Part shown: positions 9,611 to 17,872 of the stretch, one piece after another
Layout: the number at the start of each line of letters is the position of its first letter
How positions within the stretch are numbered: the stretch's first letter is position 1
Assembly: GCF_009735685.1 (NCBI RefSeq)
Contig: NZ_WHPN01000422.1
Span: 1-64,000, forward strand
Reading direction: 5' to 3'
DNA: 64,000 nt
DNA from: Streptomyces lycii
GTDB taxonomy: Bacteria > Actinomycetota > Actinomycetes > Streptomycetales > Streptomycetaceae
The notes under the pieces: model-generated
The model's input: the letters and a program-made list of their open reading frames with translations, nothing else
What the model was told of the DNA's origin: nothing
The model's database searches: none
Translations under genes and position numbers: made by a program

Positions 9611-9818
9611 CACCGCCTGGGACATGGCCCACCACCTCAAGGGCAATCCGATTCTGCCGTTCCGCCACGACGCATCTCCGGCATGTGCCATCTGTGATCC
9701 GGTCATCGCCCTGTGGTGCTTCCGCGGAGGACCTTCGCTGATCGCGCTCGTCCGCCGCCGGTTCCGGCCCGGCCGGACAGCAGACCACGCGCACGATCAC
9801 GTCTCCGCCCTCTCCTGA
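9596..9818 (+). pseudogene. Unidentified C-terminal gene fragment
   Basis: Directly after the IS630 fragment, a different frame reads GWLLHTAWDMAHHLKGNPIL and PFRHDASPACAICDPVIALW, then stops at 9818. The composition (His, Trp, a CAIC pair, no GC-shadow look) suggests the tail of a real gene joined to the transposase fragment, but I do not recognise the family. It has no plausible start of its own. Confidence 0.3.
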
Positions 9819-9916
9819 CCGGACCGCACCGGGACCCGACGGTCAGCCTGGGAGCCGGAAGACCGCCCCCGCCTCTTAGGCGGTGTCTTGATTGGTCGTG
9901 GCTCGCTGTCCGGTGC

Positions 9917-10704
9917 ATGGGGATAGTCGATCGGCTGGTGTCGGACGAGTTGTGGCAGTTGTTCCAGGACGTCGTACCAGAGGCACCGGTGCGTCCGCAG
10001 GGTGGTGGTCGTCGGCGGTGTGATGACCGTGCGGTGCTGGCGGCGACCGTGTTCGTGGCCACGTCCGGCTGTGCCTGGCGGCAATTGCCGCCGGTGTTCG
10101 GCGCCTCCTGTCAGACGGTGCACCGGCGCTTCACCGGCTCGTCTACAGCTCGGGTCTGGGCCAAGCTGCACAGGGCGCTGTTGGATCAGCTCGGCGCCGC
10201 GGGTGAGGTCGACTGGTCGCGCTGCGCGATCGACTCGGTCAGTGTCCGGGCGGTTAAAGGGGCCCTTGACAGGACCGAATCCGACCGACCGTGGCAAGAA
10301 CGGGTCGAAGGTTCACGTCATCTGCGACCGGGCCGGCTTGCCGCTGTCGGTGGGTATCTCCGCCGCCAACGTCCACGACAGCCAGGCGCTCGTGCCGTTG
10401 ATGCGGGGCATCCCACCAGTTCGCTCCCGCTTCGGCCCGCGCCGGCGCCGCCCGGTCAAGCTACACGCGGACAAGGGCTACGACTTCGAGCACCTCCGTA
10501 ACTGGCTGCGTCACAGGCAGGTCCTGCCGCGCATCGCCCGTCGGGGCGTGGAGAGCTCCAGCCACCTGGGCCGCCACCGCTGGGTGACCGGGCGCACCAT
10601 GTCGTGGCTGAACGGCTGCCACCGCCTGCACCGCCGCTACGAACGCAAGGCCGAGCACCTTCGCCGGCATCGCCAGCGCCCTCATCCGCTACCGCCGTAT
10701 GTGA
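9917..10704 (+). pseudogene. IS5-family (IS427-like) transposase, two frameshifts
   Basis: ATG at 9917 opens MGIVDRLVSDELWQLFQDVV, a classic streptomycete IS5 transposase. The first frame runs through WSRCAIDSVSVRAVKG; the second, from about 10256, gives GPLTGPNPTDRGKNGSKVH, SVGISAANVHDSQALVP and GVESSSHLGRHRW. Intact relatives read VRALKKGDLTGPNP across the junction, with a longer A run; here only AAA is present, consistent with loss of two bases. A further single-base shift near 10650 breaks the end, because the expected final residues FAGIASALIRYRRM appear in another frame stopping at 10704. The element is nearly full length but should be inactive. Confidence 0.8.
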
Positions 10705-10780
10705 CGGGACCGCGAACTGCTCTCAGGCCCGTAACGGCCCCGACCAGTCCGAGCGGGCAGGCGGGTTCTATGATCCGCGC

Positions 10781-11188
10781 ATGTCGAACATCTGGGGGCG
10801 GGCTGTCCTGCTGGCGCTGTTGACAGGAGTCACCAGCTTGGGGATCGCGCGGCTTCTGGTCGTGGATTGCGTACGAGTGCCCGCTGGCGGGGGCAGCCGG
10901 TGCGGCGCGTTCGTCCATGCGTACGACTACCTGGCCATCGTCGCGTCTATCGGCGGTTGGGGTTGTGTCCAAGTCCTACTTCGGAGCAAGCGCTACCGAG
11001 CCGACTGGCGTCCTGCCCTGGGCGTGACCGCCGGCGCGCTCATTGGCGCGGGCGTCATCATGGCGGTCGCCCCCTCGGCCCGGTTCGCCGCAGGCGTGAT
11101 GCTCGTTCTCGGACTCGTCGCACCGCAGTTGGCTCGCCGGTACGAGCGCGAACCACAGCCTGAGAACCGTCGCCGTCCATGGAAGTGA
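10781..11188 (+). CDS. Small integral membrane protein, unknown function
   Basis: I chose the ATG at 10781 because the frame upstream is IS5 debris. The 135-residue product has hydrophobic segments near residues 8-28 (VLLALLTGVTSLGIARLLVV), about 48-66, 78-96 and 98-112, consistent with four membrane helices, and a basic C-terminal tail rich in Arg. Two Cys (in VVDCVRV and SRCGAF) could form an extracytoplasmic disulfide. I do not recognise a family. It stands alone between IS5 remains and a long non-coding stretch. Confidence 0.6.
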   Translation: MSNIWGRAVLLALLTGVTSLGIARLLVVDCVRVPAGGGSRCGAFVHAYDYLAIVASIGGWGCVQVLLRSKRYRADWRPALGVTAGALIGAGVIMAVAPSARFAAGVMLVLGLVAPQLARRYEREPQPENRRRPWK

Positions 11189-12476
11189 AGCAACGAGCAG
11201 CCGGGCACCACCTGCCGCACGCGAGCCAATAGAGACACCGCCTTACTGCACCACCGGTCCGGCTCCCCCATGTCGGTGCTGCGCACGACCTGCAGGCAGC
11301 GGCGCCCACCGTCGACCGGCTGAAAACCCGCGCAGTGCCGCTGAGACCTTCGCCGCAGTTGGCGATGCGAGGATGCGGAAGCATACGTTCTCCGACACTG
11401 CGAGCCGTCTCCGTCACAAGGGCCAGCCGCCGGTCAGGCAGCATCTCGAACGACTCCGGGGACCCGGCGCACGGCTGACCGGTCGGGCCCGATCACCGGT
11501 GCAGGCCGCCGTTGCCGCTGAAAGACCCGGGCGTCGAAGGCCGGCGTACACCCGCACCTCGCCCCCGGCTCCCCCGGCTCGCGCCGCACGGCCGGGACCC
11601 CGGATGTCGCCCACCGCTGCTCCAGGCCGGCCAGCACCGCCGGCCTCGCGCGCGCTTCGCTCCGCGAAGACGACGCGGCGTCGCTACGCGACGGTACGTC
11701 GCGATGCTCCGCATCTCTGACGCGGCGTCACGCCGTGATGCCAGCTGGCCGCTTCGTGCCCGACTGAGATCCCGCTCTGCGACCTCTCAACGGAGCCCGC
11801 TCCGCGAAATCTGTTGCTTACTCCAGCACTGAGGGAGCGCCAGGTCCACTCGGGCGGGTCTCTGCGGAATCACACAGCAACAGAATGGGTCGTCCTCCGC
11901 GTCGAGGGCCTCCGAATCTGAGCGGCTCCGGCTCCTTGGCCGGAGTCTCCACGGCAGCACTTCCTGAGTGCTTCCTTGGTGGAGTCGTCAGCCAAAAAGT
12001 TACGGGATCTCTGAGAATCCGGGGCACTCCTGTTCGGCCCCGGCGTCCTATCTCTGACCACGGAGCGCGCTTGCAGAAATGGGCCCCCCTGTCCCAGGCA
12101 CATGCCCCGCTCCGGACCTGTCGACCGCCACACCCACCACGTCCGTTAAAGACCTGTCTGCACTCTCACTCCCGCGTTCACCGGGTGTGCTCACGCTCTC
12201 GATGGACGCCTACCCGCCGGGCACCGATCTGGAGCTGCTGCCGTACGCGCCGGTGCGGCGGAGGGAGGCGGAGAGTGAACTCATCCGGGCCTTCTGGCCA
12301 GGATCATCCGTGACCTGGGCCCTCTCCCGTCGGCCTTTCCCGGCTCTTGATGTCGCCCCGTCACCTTGGGTGGGATCTGATGCGAAGCGGACCGGGAGTT
12401 GCCTGGCTGTACGCCAATTCGCGGTCCCGAGGGGAGGTGAATGGCGCGTCGCAGTCGTAGGAGCTGGCCCGGACCA
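11189..12476. other. Gene-poor stretch of 1.3 kb
   Basis: No convincing gene is seen. It contains the cluster of small hairpins at 11624-11735 and otherwise only short out-of-frame openings. One plus-strand opening, 12079-12543, includes MDAYPPGTDLELLPYAPVR and EAESELIRAFWPG, which look protein-like but match nothing I recognise; it may be a gene fragment. Confidence 0.5.
11624..11735. repeat. Cluster of five short palindromes, most with 3-nt loops
   Basis: Perfect hairpins follow each other closely: AGGCCGG/CCGGCCT (11624-11646, 9-nt loop), CTTCGC-TCC-GCGAAG (11655-11669), CGTCGC-TAC-GCGACG (11679-11693), GATGC-TCC-GCATC (11703-11715) and CGGCG-TCA-CGCCG (11723-11735). On the bottom strand three of the four small loops are GNA closed by a C-G pair, a very stable mini-hairpin type. 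Function unknown; see findings. Confidence 0.6.
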
Positions 12477-13967
12477 TTACGAATGGTCGAAGGGGGCGGG
12501 GAGGTGGCCTTCCCAGATCTGGCGGGATTCCTGTTCGGGGTAGGGCAGGGTCTTCGACTCGGCGTCCAGGACGCGGGTGAGGTGCCCGCCGGGCCGGTGG
12601 GCGGGCCAGCCCGCGTCGCCGGTGGTGACGAAGCGAACCCACGCCTCCTGGAGTTCGCGGGAGAGCGCGACGGCCTCGGGAGGAGGCTCCTCGCCGATGA
12701 GCTGGGTGCCGACGGGGCTGTCCAGCGTGCCGAACGCCAGGGGCACGTCGAGGCTGTGGCAGGCGCCCAGGATGCCGCCGAGGGCGGGGGCGACCCAGCA
12801 CAGTTCGAACAGGTACGAGGTGCCGCCGGCTGCGGCGTTCGCCTCGGCCAGCTTCTGTGACGGCATGCGGAAGAGGGCGTCGGAGTACACCGTCTCCACC
12901 AGTTCCTCCGGGCCTGCCTGCGGGAACGCGGCACGGTAGGCCCGCGCGCCGCCCGGTTGAGGAGCGTGCAGTTCAAGGGCTGCGTGGGCGTCCTCCTCGG
13001 TGAAGGTGCCGTACCGTCCGCTCATGACGCTGAAGTACCGGAATTCGTCCCGGGTGTGGCCGACGAGCAGTTCGGTCCCGCTCGCGCGCGCGCCGGTCAG
13101 CGCGGGCCAGGGCGTTTCCGGGAGGATTTCGCCGTCGACGACGGGGCACAGCGCGGTACCGGTCTCCGTGAGGCGTCCCCAGCTCTCCCGGTGCGCGTGG
13201 AGGCCGGCGTTGAAGGAGGTGAGCTCGGCGGCCAGGTGCCATGGGTCGGTGTCGCGCAGGGCCTCGGCGGTGGGGGCCGCTGCGCCGAGCCGGTCCGCGA
13301 ACGCGGCGGTGACCTGCCGTGCCAGCGCGGGGGTGCTGTGCAGTCCCGGCACCGAGTGGGCAATGGCCCGCCGGAACAGGCCGCGCGCCGGCTTCATCGT
13401 CAGCAGGGCGGCGACCGACCCTGCCCCGGCAGACACCCCGGCCACGGTGACCTGGCCGGGGTCGCCTCCGAAGGCGGCGATGTTGCGCTGCACCCACTCC
13501 AGCGCCGCGATCTGGTCAAGGAATCCGCGGTTGGGTGGCGCGTCGTCGAGGAACGCGAAACCCTCCGCGCCCACGCGGCAGTTGATGGTCACCACGACGA
13601 GTCCCGCCGCGGCCAGCGCTGCCGGGTCGAACATCGGGTCGCTCGACGCCGCCGAGAGGTAGCCGCCCACGGGGATCCACACCAGCACCGGCAGTCCCGC
13701 CGCGCCGGGATCCGGAGTGCCGACGTTGAGCGTCAGCCAGTCGGTGCCCTGCGGGGGCACGTCGATCGGCAGAGACAGCGGCACCACGGGGCCGAACTCG
13801 ACCGCCTGCCTCGTCCCCTCCCAGCGGTGCGGCGGCACGGGCGCGGCGAAGCGGAGCGCTCCGACCGGCGGTTGGGCGTAGGGGATGCCGCGGAAGACCG
13901 CGTGCCCCTGCCGTTGGCGTCCCTGCACCACGCCCTCCGTGGTCCGTGCCTTGGGCTGTCCGGACAT
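12477..13967 (-). CDS. Type B carboxylesterase/lipase family protein
   Basis: Serine esterase of 496 residues. I place the start at the ATG at 13967, preceded by GGGAAAGGAAACGCC, rather than further upstream; the product then opens MSGQPKARTTEGVVQG, the usual beginning of the family. Key features are FRGIPYAQPPVGALRF, the nucleophile elbow VAGVSAGAGS (Ser179), the acidic region HTRDEF and the His context ACHSLDVPLAFG. There is no signal peptide, so it is probably cytoplasmic. It is divergent from a TetR regulator 95 bp away, which likely represses it, suggesting induction by an ester substrate that cannot be named from sequence. Confidence 0.9.
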   Translation of the reverse strand: MSGQPKARTTEGVVQGRQRQGHAVFRGIPYAQPPVGALRFAAPVPPHRWEGTRQAVEFGPVVPLSLPIDVPPQGTDWLTLNVGTPDPGAAGLPVLVWIPVGGYLSAASSDPMFDPAALAAAGLVVVTINCRVGAEGFAFLDDAPPNRGFLDQIAALEWVQRNIAAFGGDPGQVTVAGVSAGAGSVAALLTMKPARGLFRRAIAHSVPGLHSTPALARQVTAAFADRLGAAAPTAEALRDTDPWHLAAELTSFNAGLHAHRESWGRLTETGTALCPVVDGEILPETPWPALTGARASGTELLVGHTRDEFRYFSVMSGRYGTFTEEDAHAALELHAPQPGGARAYRAAFPQAGPEELVETVYSDALFRMPSQKLAEANAAAGGTSYLFELCWVAPALGGILGACHSLDVPLAFGTLDSPVGTQLIGEEPPPEAVALSRELQEAWVRFVTTGDAGWPAHRPGGHLTRVLDAESKTLPYPEQESRQIWEGHLPAPFDHS

Positions 13968-14062
13968 GGCGTTTCCTTTCCCCGAGTGGACTCCAGGATT
14001 TTGGGTCAGATGTATTATGTCGACTGTATTGGAAAGGTCCTGGTGCGAGGGAGGGGGTTGCG
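13968..14062. promoter_or_regulatory. Divergent esterase/TetR promoter region
   Basis: This 95-bp gap contains a conspicuously AT-richer core around 14000-14036 (GTATTATGTCGACTGTATT) between two divergent genes, where promoters and the TetR operator should lie. No perfect long palindrome is present, so the exact operator is not assigned. Confidence 0.5.
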
Positions 14063-14662
14063 ATGCCGAAACAGGTGGATCACCGCGGACGCCGCGAAGC
14101 GATCGCCCGCGCACTGTGGCGGGTGGTGGAGCAGCGCGGCGTCACACGGCTGACGATGCGCGTGGTGGCGCAGGAGGCGGGCATGTCACTCGGGCAGCTG
14201 CAGCACTACTTCGCCTCCCGGACCGCCATGCTTTCCTTCGCCATGGATTTCGCGTCCGAGCAGACCTCGGTGCGCGTGAACCAGGGGCTCGCAAAGCTCG
14301 GTGACCGCCCCCACCCCCGCGACGTTCTGCGGCTGACGCTCGCGGAGATGCTCCCCCTGCATGCCGACGCCCGCGCGACCAGCCGGATGAGCGCCGCGTA
14401 CGTCCTGGAGGCGCTGCACGACCAGGCCGTGCACGAGCAGGCGCGCCGCGGCCTGGTCCAAGGGCGGACCCTCGTGGAGCAGTTGGTTCGCCAGGCGATC
14501 ACCGACGGGTACATCGGCTCCGGCCGCGACCCGGTGACCGAGACCAACCTGCTGCTCGCCCTCACCGGCTTCGCCTCCCTGATCGAACTCGACGTGATCG
14601 AGCCCCCGGACGCGCTCGCCGCGATCGACGTGCATCTGGACCGGCTGTTCAGCGGTAGGTGA
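14063..14662 (+). CDS. TetR-family transcriptional regulator (esterase-linked)
   Basis: Regulator of 199 residues starting at the ATG at 14063 behind GAGGGAGGGGG. The N-terminal helix-turn-helix spans about residues 8-55 (IARALWRVVEQRGVTRLTMR, AGMSLGQLQHYF). The C-terminal helical ligand domain resembles the TetR_C_6/BetI-like class, where Cys or His are not conserved; helices such as DPVTETNLLLALTGFASLIE are visible. Divergent placement next to the carboxylesterase argues for local control. The inducing ligand is unknown. Confidence 0.88.
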   Translation: MPKQVDHRGRREAIARALWRVVEQRGVTRLTMRVVAQEAGMSLGQLQHYFASRTAMLSFAMDFASEQTSVRVNQGLAKLGDRPHPRDVLRLTLAEMLPLHADARATSRMSAAYVLEALHDQAVHEQARRGLVQGRTLVEQLVRQAITDGYIGSGRDPVTETNLLLALTGFASLIELDVIEPPDALAAIDVHLDRLFSGR

Positions 14663-14687
14663 CCTGCCCCTGGACGTGGGGGCAGGT
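14662..14687 (+). terminator. Hairpin terminator after the TetR gene
   Basis: Arms ACCTGCCCC (14662-14670) and GGGGCAGGT (14679-14687) enclose an 8-nt loop immediately after the stop codon. Confidence 0.65.
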
Positions 14688-14810
14688 GGAGACAAGATCA
14701 GCTCTGGTGCGGGCCGCGGCGCCTGGCATCGGTTGGTCGGAGATTAATGCAACGGCCGGCAGCCCTGCTGCCTCAGCCCGCCGGGCGCCGGTCCTGCGTC
14801 GCTGGTTGTC

Positions 14811-14872
14811 GGGGGGCGGGGTGGGTCGGGGCGGGGTGGGGCGGGGCGGGTCGGGGCGGGTTGGGCCGGGGC
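14811..14872 (+). repeat. G-rich low-complexity tract
   Basis: Sixty-two bases built from irregular GGGGC/GGGT units with at least ten runs of three or more G. It could form a G-quadruplex on the plus strand. It lies at the edge of the Tn3 fragment and may be a slippage product. Confidence 0.7.
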
Positions 14873-14879
14873 GAGATCG

Positions 14880-15290
14880 AGCCGCCGGTCCGTCTTCGGC
14901 CGGAAGGTGCCGTAGGGGTTGATGTGCGACCGGAACAGTGCCCGTCAGGCCGCGCCGGTCCCCCTGGTCCTCGGTGCTCAGCCTCTCCCAGGTCGGTTCG
15001 GCCAGGACCTGCTGGAGCAGCAGGGTGTTGACGTGGACGAGCGTGGAGTGGAGCAGGTTCAGCGCGAGCATCGATGTCTCGGCGTGTTCCTTGTCCGGGC
15101 CGGTCAGGACGCCGTTCTTGCCGTGGTGCAGCACGGTGTTCGTCGAGTTCCGGTTCTCCACGGCCCTGGGGGCCGTCGTGGACTTCGCGGCGCAGTCCGG
15201 GGCCGGCGAGGTAGTCGCGGGCGAAGATCGTGCGTACGGCGCGGCCGGGGCGGCCACGTCCAGGACCGCCAGCCCCGCCTACCCACGTGT
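14880..15290 (-). pseudogene. Tn3-family transposase, C-terminal fragment
   Basis: The minus strand encodes NTVLHHGKNGVLTGPDKEHA, ETSMLALNLLHSTLVHVNTL and LLQQVLAEPTWERLS, the characteristic C-terminal region of actinobacterial Tn3 (Tn4556-like) transposases. The preceding segment (FARDYLAGPGLRREVHDG) and the following one (HINPYGTFR-like) are in other frames, so at least two frameshifts are present. More than 80 percent of a protein of about 1000 residues is missing, and no resolvase or inverted repeat is visible here. Confidence 0.75.
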
Positions 15291-15489
15291 CGTTCATCAT
15301 CGGCTCCAAACCCTGCCCGACCCGGTCCGGCCTCAACCGGTTCGCTGACGCTCCACCCGTCACCCGTACAGGCGACGGACAACCGCACCTCAAGGCCCAG
15401 CGCAGCCCCCGCAGCAGGGCCACCGTGACACCGAAGTTGAAGGTCGCCGCCCGCGACGACCGGGGAAACGCCGCTGCCGCCCGGGGCAG

Positions 15490-15695
15490 GTCGCTGGGAC
15501 AATGCGGGATAACCACGCAGCGGCCGCCGTTTCCGGTCCCGGACGAACGCGCCCACCTCTTCGTCGACAGCTACGCCGACATGCACGACCTGGTCGAGGA
15601 CCTGGTCGTAGCCGACGGCGTGCCCGGAGCCGCAGCGACCGTGCTGTGCACGGCCCGCGAGCTGCTGCGCCAGTCGTACTACTGCTACGAGTTGG
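15490..15695 (+). pseudogene. Unidentified gene fragment cut by a CRISPR-like repeat
   Basis: One frame reads VPDERAHLFVDSYADMHDLV then EDLVVADGV and VLCTARELLRQSYYCYEL, a convincing helical protein segment, and then runs straight into the first CRISPR-like repeat (DHPRTRGDG is the repeat translated). No start is visible upstream. I do not recognise the family. It appears to be a gene truncated at its 3' side by the array or by a rearrangement. Confidence 0.4.
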
Positions 15696-15905
15696 ACCAT
15701 CCCCGCACCCGCGGGGACGGGCCCGGCGCGCGTGGGAGAAGGAGGTGATCCGCGATCTGCTCCCCGCACCCGCAGGGTGGTTCCCGGCCTCCGCCTCGGT
15801 CGGTCGGTTCCCCTGCTTCCCGCACCCGCGGGGAATGGTCCGGGAATCGGGCCCGCCCGGGGGTGCCACCCCCCTTTGCTCCCCGAACCTGCGGGGACGG
15901 CTCAT
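15695..15905 (+). CRISPR. Degenerate four-repeat CRISPR array, type I-E-like repeat
   Basis: Four related units carry the palindromic core CCCCGCACCCGCGGGG or a near match: 15701-15716, 15762-15777 (CCCCGCACCCGCAGGG), 15818-15833 (TCCCGCACCCGCGGGG) and 15881-15896 (CCCCGAACCTGCGGGG). The spacings are 61, 56 and 63 bp; the usual type I-E repeat-plus-spacer unit is 61. Repeats 2-4 share a CTGCTCCCCGC-like left flank as in streptomycete I-E arrays. No cas gene is nearby, and the repeats have diverged, so it is probably a dead remnant. Confidence 0.65.
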
Positions 15906-15994
15906 AGTCTGCACGTGCGGCGCCGCAATCTGCGGGAAGACGTCCCACTACCTGGCTCAGGGCTGGGCCACCCCCACCCGACGGGCCCGCTTCG

Positions 15995-16027
15995 TGGCCC
16001 CTGGACAGGACTCGAACCTACGCCGGA
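15995..16027 (-). other. tRNA-like 3'-half remnant
   Basis: Read on the minus strand this gives TAGGTTCGAGTCCTGTCCAG followed by GGGCCA, which has the T-arm consensus GGTTCGAGTCC with a matching stem and an acceptor-like end. No D-arm or anticodon arm can be folded upstream. It may be an old attachment-site remnant. Confidence 0.35.
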
Positions 16028-16140
16028 GGCGGTTGTGCCGTCATGCCTGAGACCTGATACACACACCCCTCCCGCCGGACACCACGCCTTCGTTGCGCCC
16101 CGCAGCCCCCAGCCACAGGAAGTTCATCGGAACGCTGAAC

Positions 16141-16670
16141 GGCCGGATACCGCGCGGTGGCGGTGGGAGTGACCCGTCTGCGGATCAATGCCAAGGGGCT
16201 TGACCATGCCTTGACCGAGGCCGGTCGGCCGGATCCGGTGGAAGAGACCCCGGGTGGTCTGCAGGGATCGGCGGGCGCGCGCCAACGGTCGGGCCCGGCA
16301 CCCCATCGTATGGGGAGCAGGGCCGGTGCTCCCAGTCGGGGAAACCGGGTCGGGAGCGGGCAAGGGTTTTTGGGCTGTTCGCCAGCCGGTTCGGGCCGAC
16401 ACTGGTGGGTGGTCACGGGGGCCGAGGGTTGACGGCGGCGCGCAGCGGCGCGACAGGGCGGGCAACGTCGACCGGATCGGGTGACGGACGAACCGGGCAT
16501 GGTTGACCCGTCTGCGAGGTGGGAGCACGAGGGCTCCCAGAGGGCTCCCCGTCACTCCCACCCCCGGAACGGCAAAAGCCGTTCCCGCTACCCCCGGAAA
16601 CAGCCTCCGACCTGCGATGGTGGTGGTCGGGACGACAGGATGTGAACCTGCGACCCCTTGACCCCCAGCC
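16141..16670. repeat. Long direct repeat, copy 1 (about 530 bp)
   Basis: Closely similar, in the same orientation, to 60312-60840. Shared blocks include TGGTTGACCCGTCTGCGAGG, GTGCTCCCAGTCGGGGAAAC and GAACGGCAAAAGCCGTTCCC. Both copies contain the hairpin GGAACGGC-AAAA-GCCGTTCC (here 16566-16585) and end in a tRNA-Pro 3' half. I see no coding sequence in it. Candidate boundary of an integrated island. Confidence 0.8.
16624..16670 (-). other. tRNA-Pro(GGG) 3'-half remnant, candidate att site
   Basis: The minus strand reads CTGGGGGTCAAGGGGTCGCA then GGTTCACATCCTGTCGTCCC: a 3' anticodon stem with GGG anticodon, variable region, T-arm and acceptor strand of a proline tRNA. The 5' half is absent beyond the anticodon loop, so the tRNA cannot be made. 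tRNA 3' halves are the usual attachment sites of actinomycete integrative elements (established knowledge). Confidence 0.65.
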
Positions 16671-17019
16671 AGGCTCCACGCTCCGGGCTGAAGCCTTGAA
16701 AGGCCGTAGACCGCTGTACGACCCGGTCAAAGCCAGTACCCGCACGCTACCCAGTCGTCGAAGTCACGAGGACACCGGCAACCGCGCCCTCGCCCCAACC
16801 ATGCGACAACCCCTGGTCTGCGGCTACGAACGCGATCCCGGGCACCCAACGACCACGACCATTGGACCGCCGTGTCCGACATGGTGCCGCGCTGACTCAC
16901 CAGCAAGAAATCCGCCACCCACCCCGGCCCGAAACCCGTACGCCGCGCCCACTGAGCCGACCTCAGAAGCAGTCCTACAAGCCTTGAACGGCACATGCCC
17001 CTCTTGCGGCAGACGGCCT
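16671..17019. other. Non-coding gap of 350 bp
   Basis: Between the tRNA-Pro remnant and the terminator of the cyclic-nucleotide-binding gene. I see no credible gene, promoter or repeat. Confidence 0.5.
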
Positions 17020-17046
17020 CGCCCGGGACGTCACCGTTCCCGGGCG
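17020..17046 (-). terminator. Hairpin terminator of the cNMP-binding gene
   Basis: Arms CGCCCGGGA (17020-17028) and TCCCGGGCG (17038-17046) form a perfect 9-bp stem with a 9-nt loop directly after the minus-strand stop at 17048. Confidence 0.7.
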
Positions 17047-17047
17047 T

Positions 17048-17506
17048 TCAGCGCAGCGGCCCGCTGCCGTAGGGTCCGTACAGGTCCAGGAGCCGTGTGC
17101 GGGTGGATCGCAGTCGGTGCCCGACGGCGCCCGCGACGAACACGGCCAAGGCCTGGCCGAGCACCGGATCGTCGACGCAGAGAGCCCGGACCGCGGCGGC
17201 GTCGAATTCCTCGGCGCGCACCGGGCTGGCCGCCTCCGCCCCCAGGTGCCACCGGTGCGGCGGGATCAGCCAGGACCAACCGAGCAAGTCCCCGCCTCCG
17301 AGTGTCTCCACGGTCGCCGCACACCGACCCGGGACGCGCACGTCCAGCGTGACGCTGCCGGTACGGATGATCCAGAAGCGGTCGGCCCGGCCGCCTTCGT
17401 CGAAGATCCGGGTAGCGATCGGGAACGCCACATCGTGGGCGAGGTGCATGAGCTTCTCACGGTGTCCTGCCGGCAGAGCTGCCAGGACCCCGGTCCTCGT
17501 GGTCAT
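17048..17506 (-). CDS. Cyclic-nucleotide-binding (Crp-like sensor) domain protein
   Basis: Protein of 152 residues that is essentially a single cNMP-binding beta-barrel: FPIATRIFDEGGRADRFWII, TGSVTLDVRVPG and the phosphate-cassette-like region GGGDLLGWSWLIPPHRW. The helix-turn-helix of full Crp/Fnr regulators is missing, so it probably acts as a ligand-sensing or protein-interaction module. I chose the ATG at 17506 (GGGAAGGGACG upstream) over a longer opening that would run through the divergent promoters. Two GGGCC-N4-GGCCC-type boxes lie about 95-130 bp upstream. Similar proteins occur in the S. coelicolor Osd dormancy region (recollection, not checked). Confidence 0.82.
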   Translation of the reverse strand: MTTRTGVLAALPAGHREKLMHLAHDVAFPIATRIFDEGGRADRFWIIRTGSVTLDVRVPGRCAATVETLGGGDLLGWSWLIPPHRWHLGAEAASPVRAEEFDAAAVRALCVDDPVLGQALAVFVAGAVGHRLRSTRTRLLDLYGPYGSGPLR

Positions 17507-17600
17507 CGAAATCGTCCCTTCCCGCGGTGCCTGCCCGAGAGGTCGGTCCTCGTACGGGGCCGTCACCGCCATCGTGGGAGGTGCGCCGGTGCTGCGGCAT

Positions 17601-17635
17601 GGGCCGACCGGCCCTCCCGCAGGACCACCTGGTCC
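17601..17635. promoter_or_regulatory. Tandem OsdR/DevR-like boxes before the cNMP-binding gene
   Basis: GGGCCGACCGGCCC (17601-17614) and GGACCACCTGGTCC (17622-17635), start-to-start 21 bp. Each is an inverted repeat of five to six bases around a short centre, as in DevR boxes. They lie on the side of the divergent gap nearer the minus-strand gene. Confidence 0.65.
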
Positions 17636-17736
17636 GTGCTCCGGTACGGCACAGACGGTGAACGGTCCAACTCCGCGCGCCCGGACGTCCGCGTCCCGCG
17701 CAAGGGTCCGCACACGGTCGAGTCGACTCGGGCAAC

Positions 17737-17770
17737 GGGGCCGTACGGCCCCGCGAGGGACTGTCGGCCT
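17737..17770. promoter_or_regulatory. Tandem OsdR/DevR-like boxes before the first usp gene
   Basis: A perfect 16-bp palindrome GGGGCCGTACGGCCCC (17737-17752) is followed by GGGACTGTCGGCCT (17757-17770), 19 bp start-to-start. They lie about 100 bp before the GTG of the universal stress protein gene, an appropriate distance for activation of its promoter. Confidence 0.72.
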
Positions 17771-17872
17771 CTCCCGCGCCGCCGTGCCGCGTGGCGATGC
17801 TGGCAGCGTGCACCCGCATACGGCCCGCTGTCCGCGGCCCGGACCCGTGCACTCGAATCGGAGGTGTTTCCT

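Noticed and set aside
14811..14872. Riboswitch or structured RNA in the G-rich tract
   Set aside because: Pure low-complexity G runs without conserved stems; more likely a slippage product.
16624..16670. Functional tRNA-Pro gene
   Set aside because: Only the 3' half from the anticodon loop is present; no D-arm or 5' acceptor strand can be found downstream on that strand.
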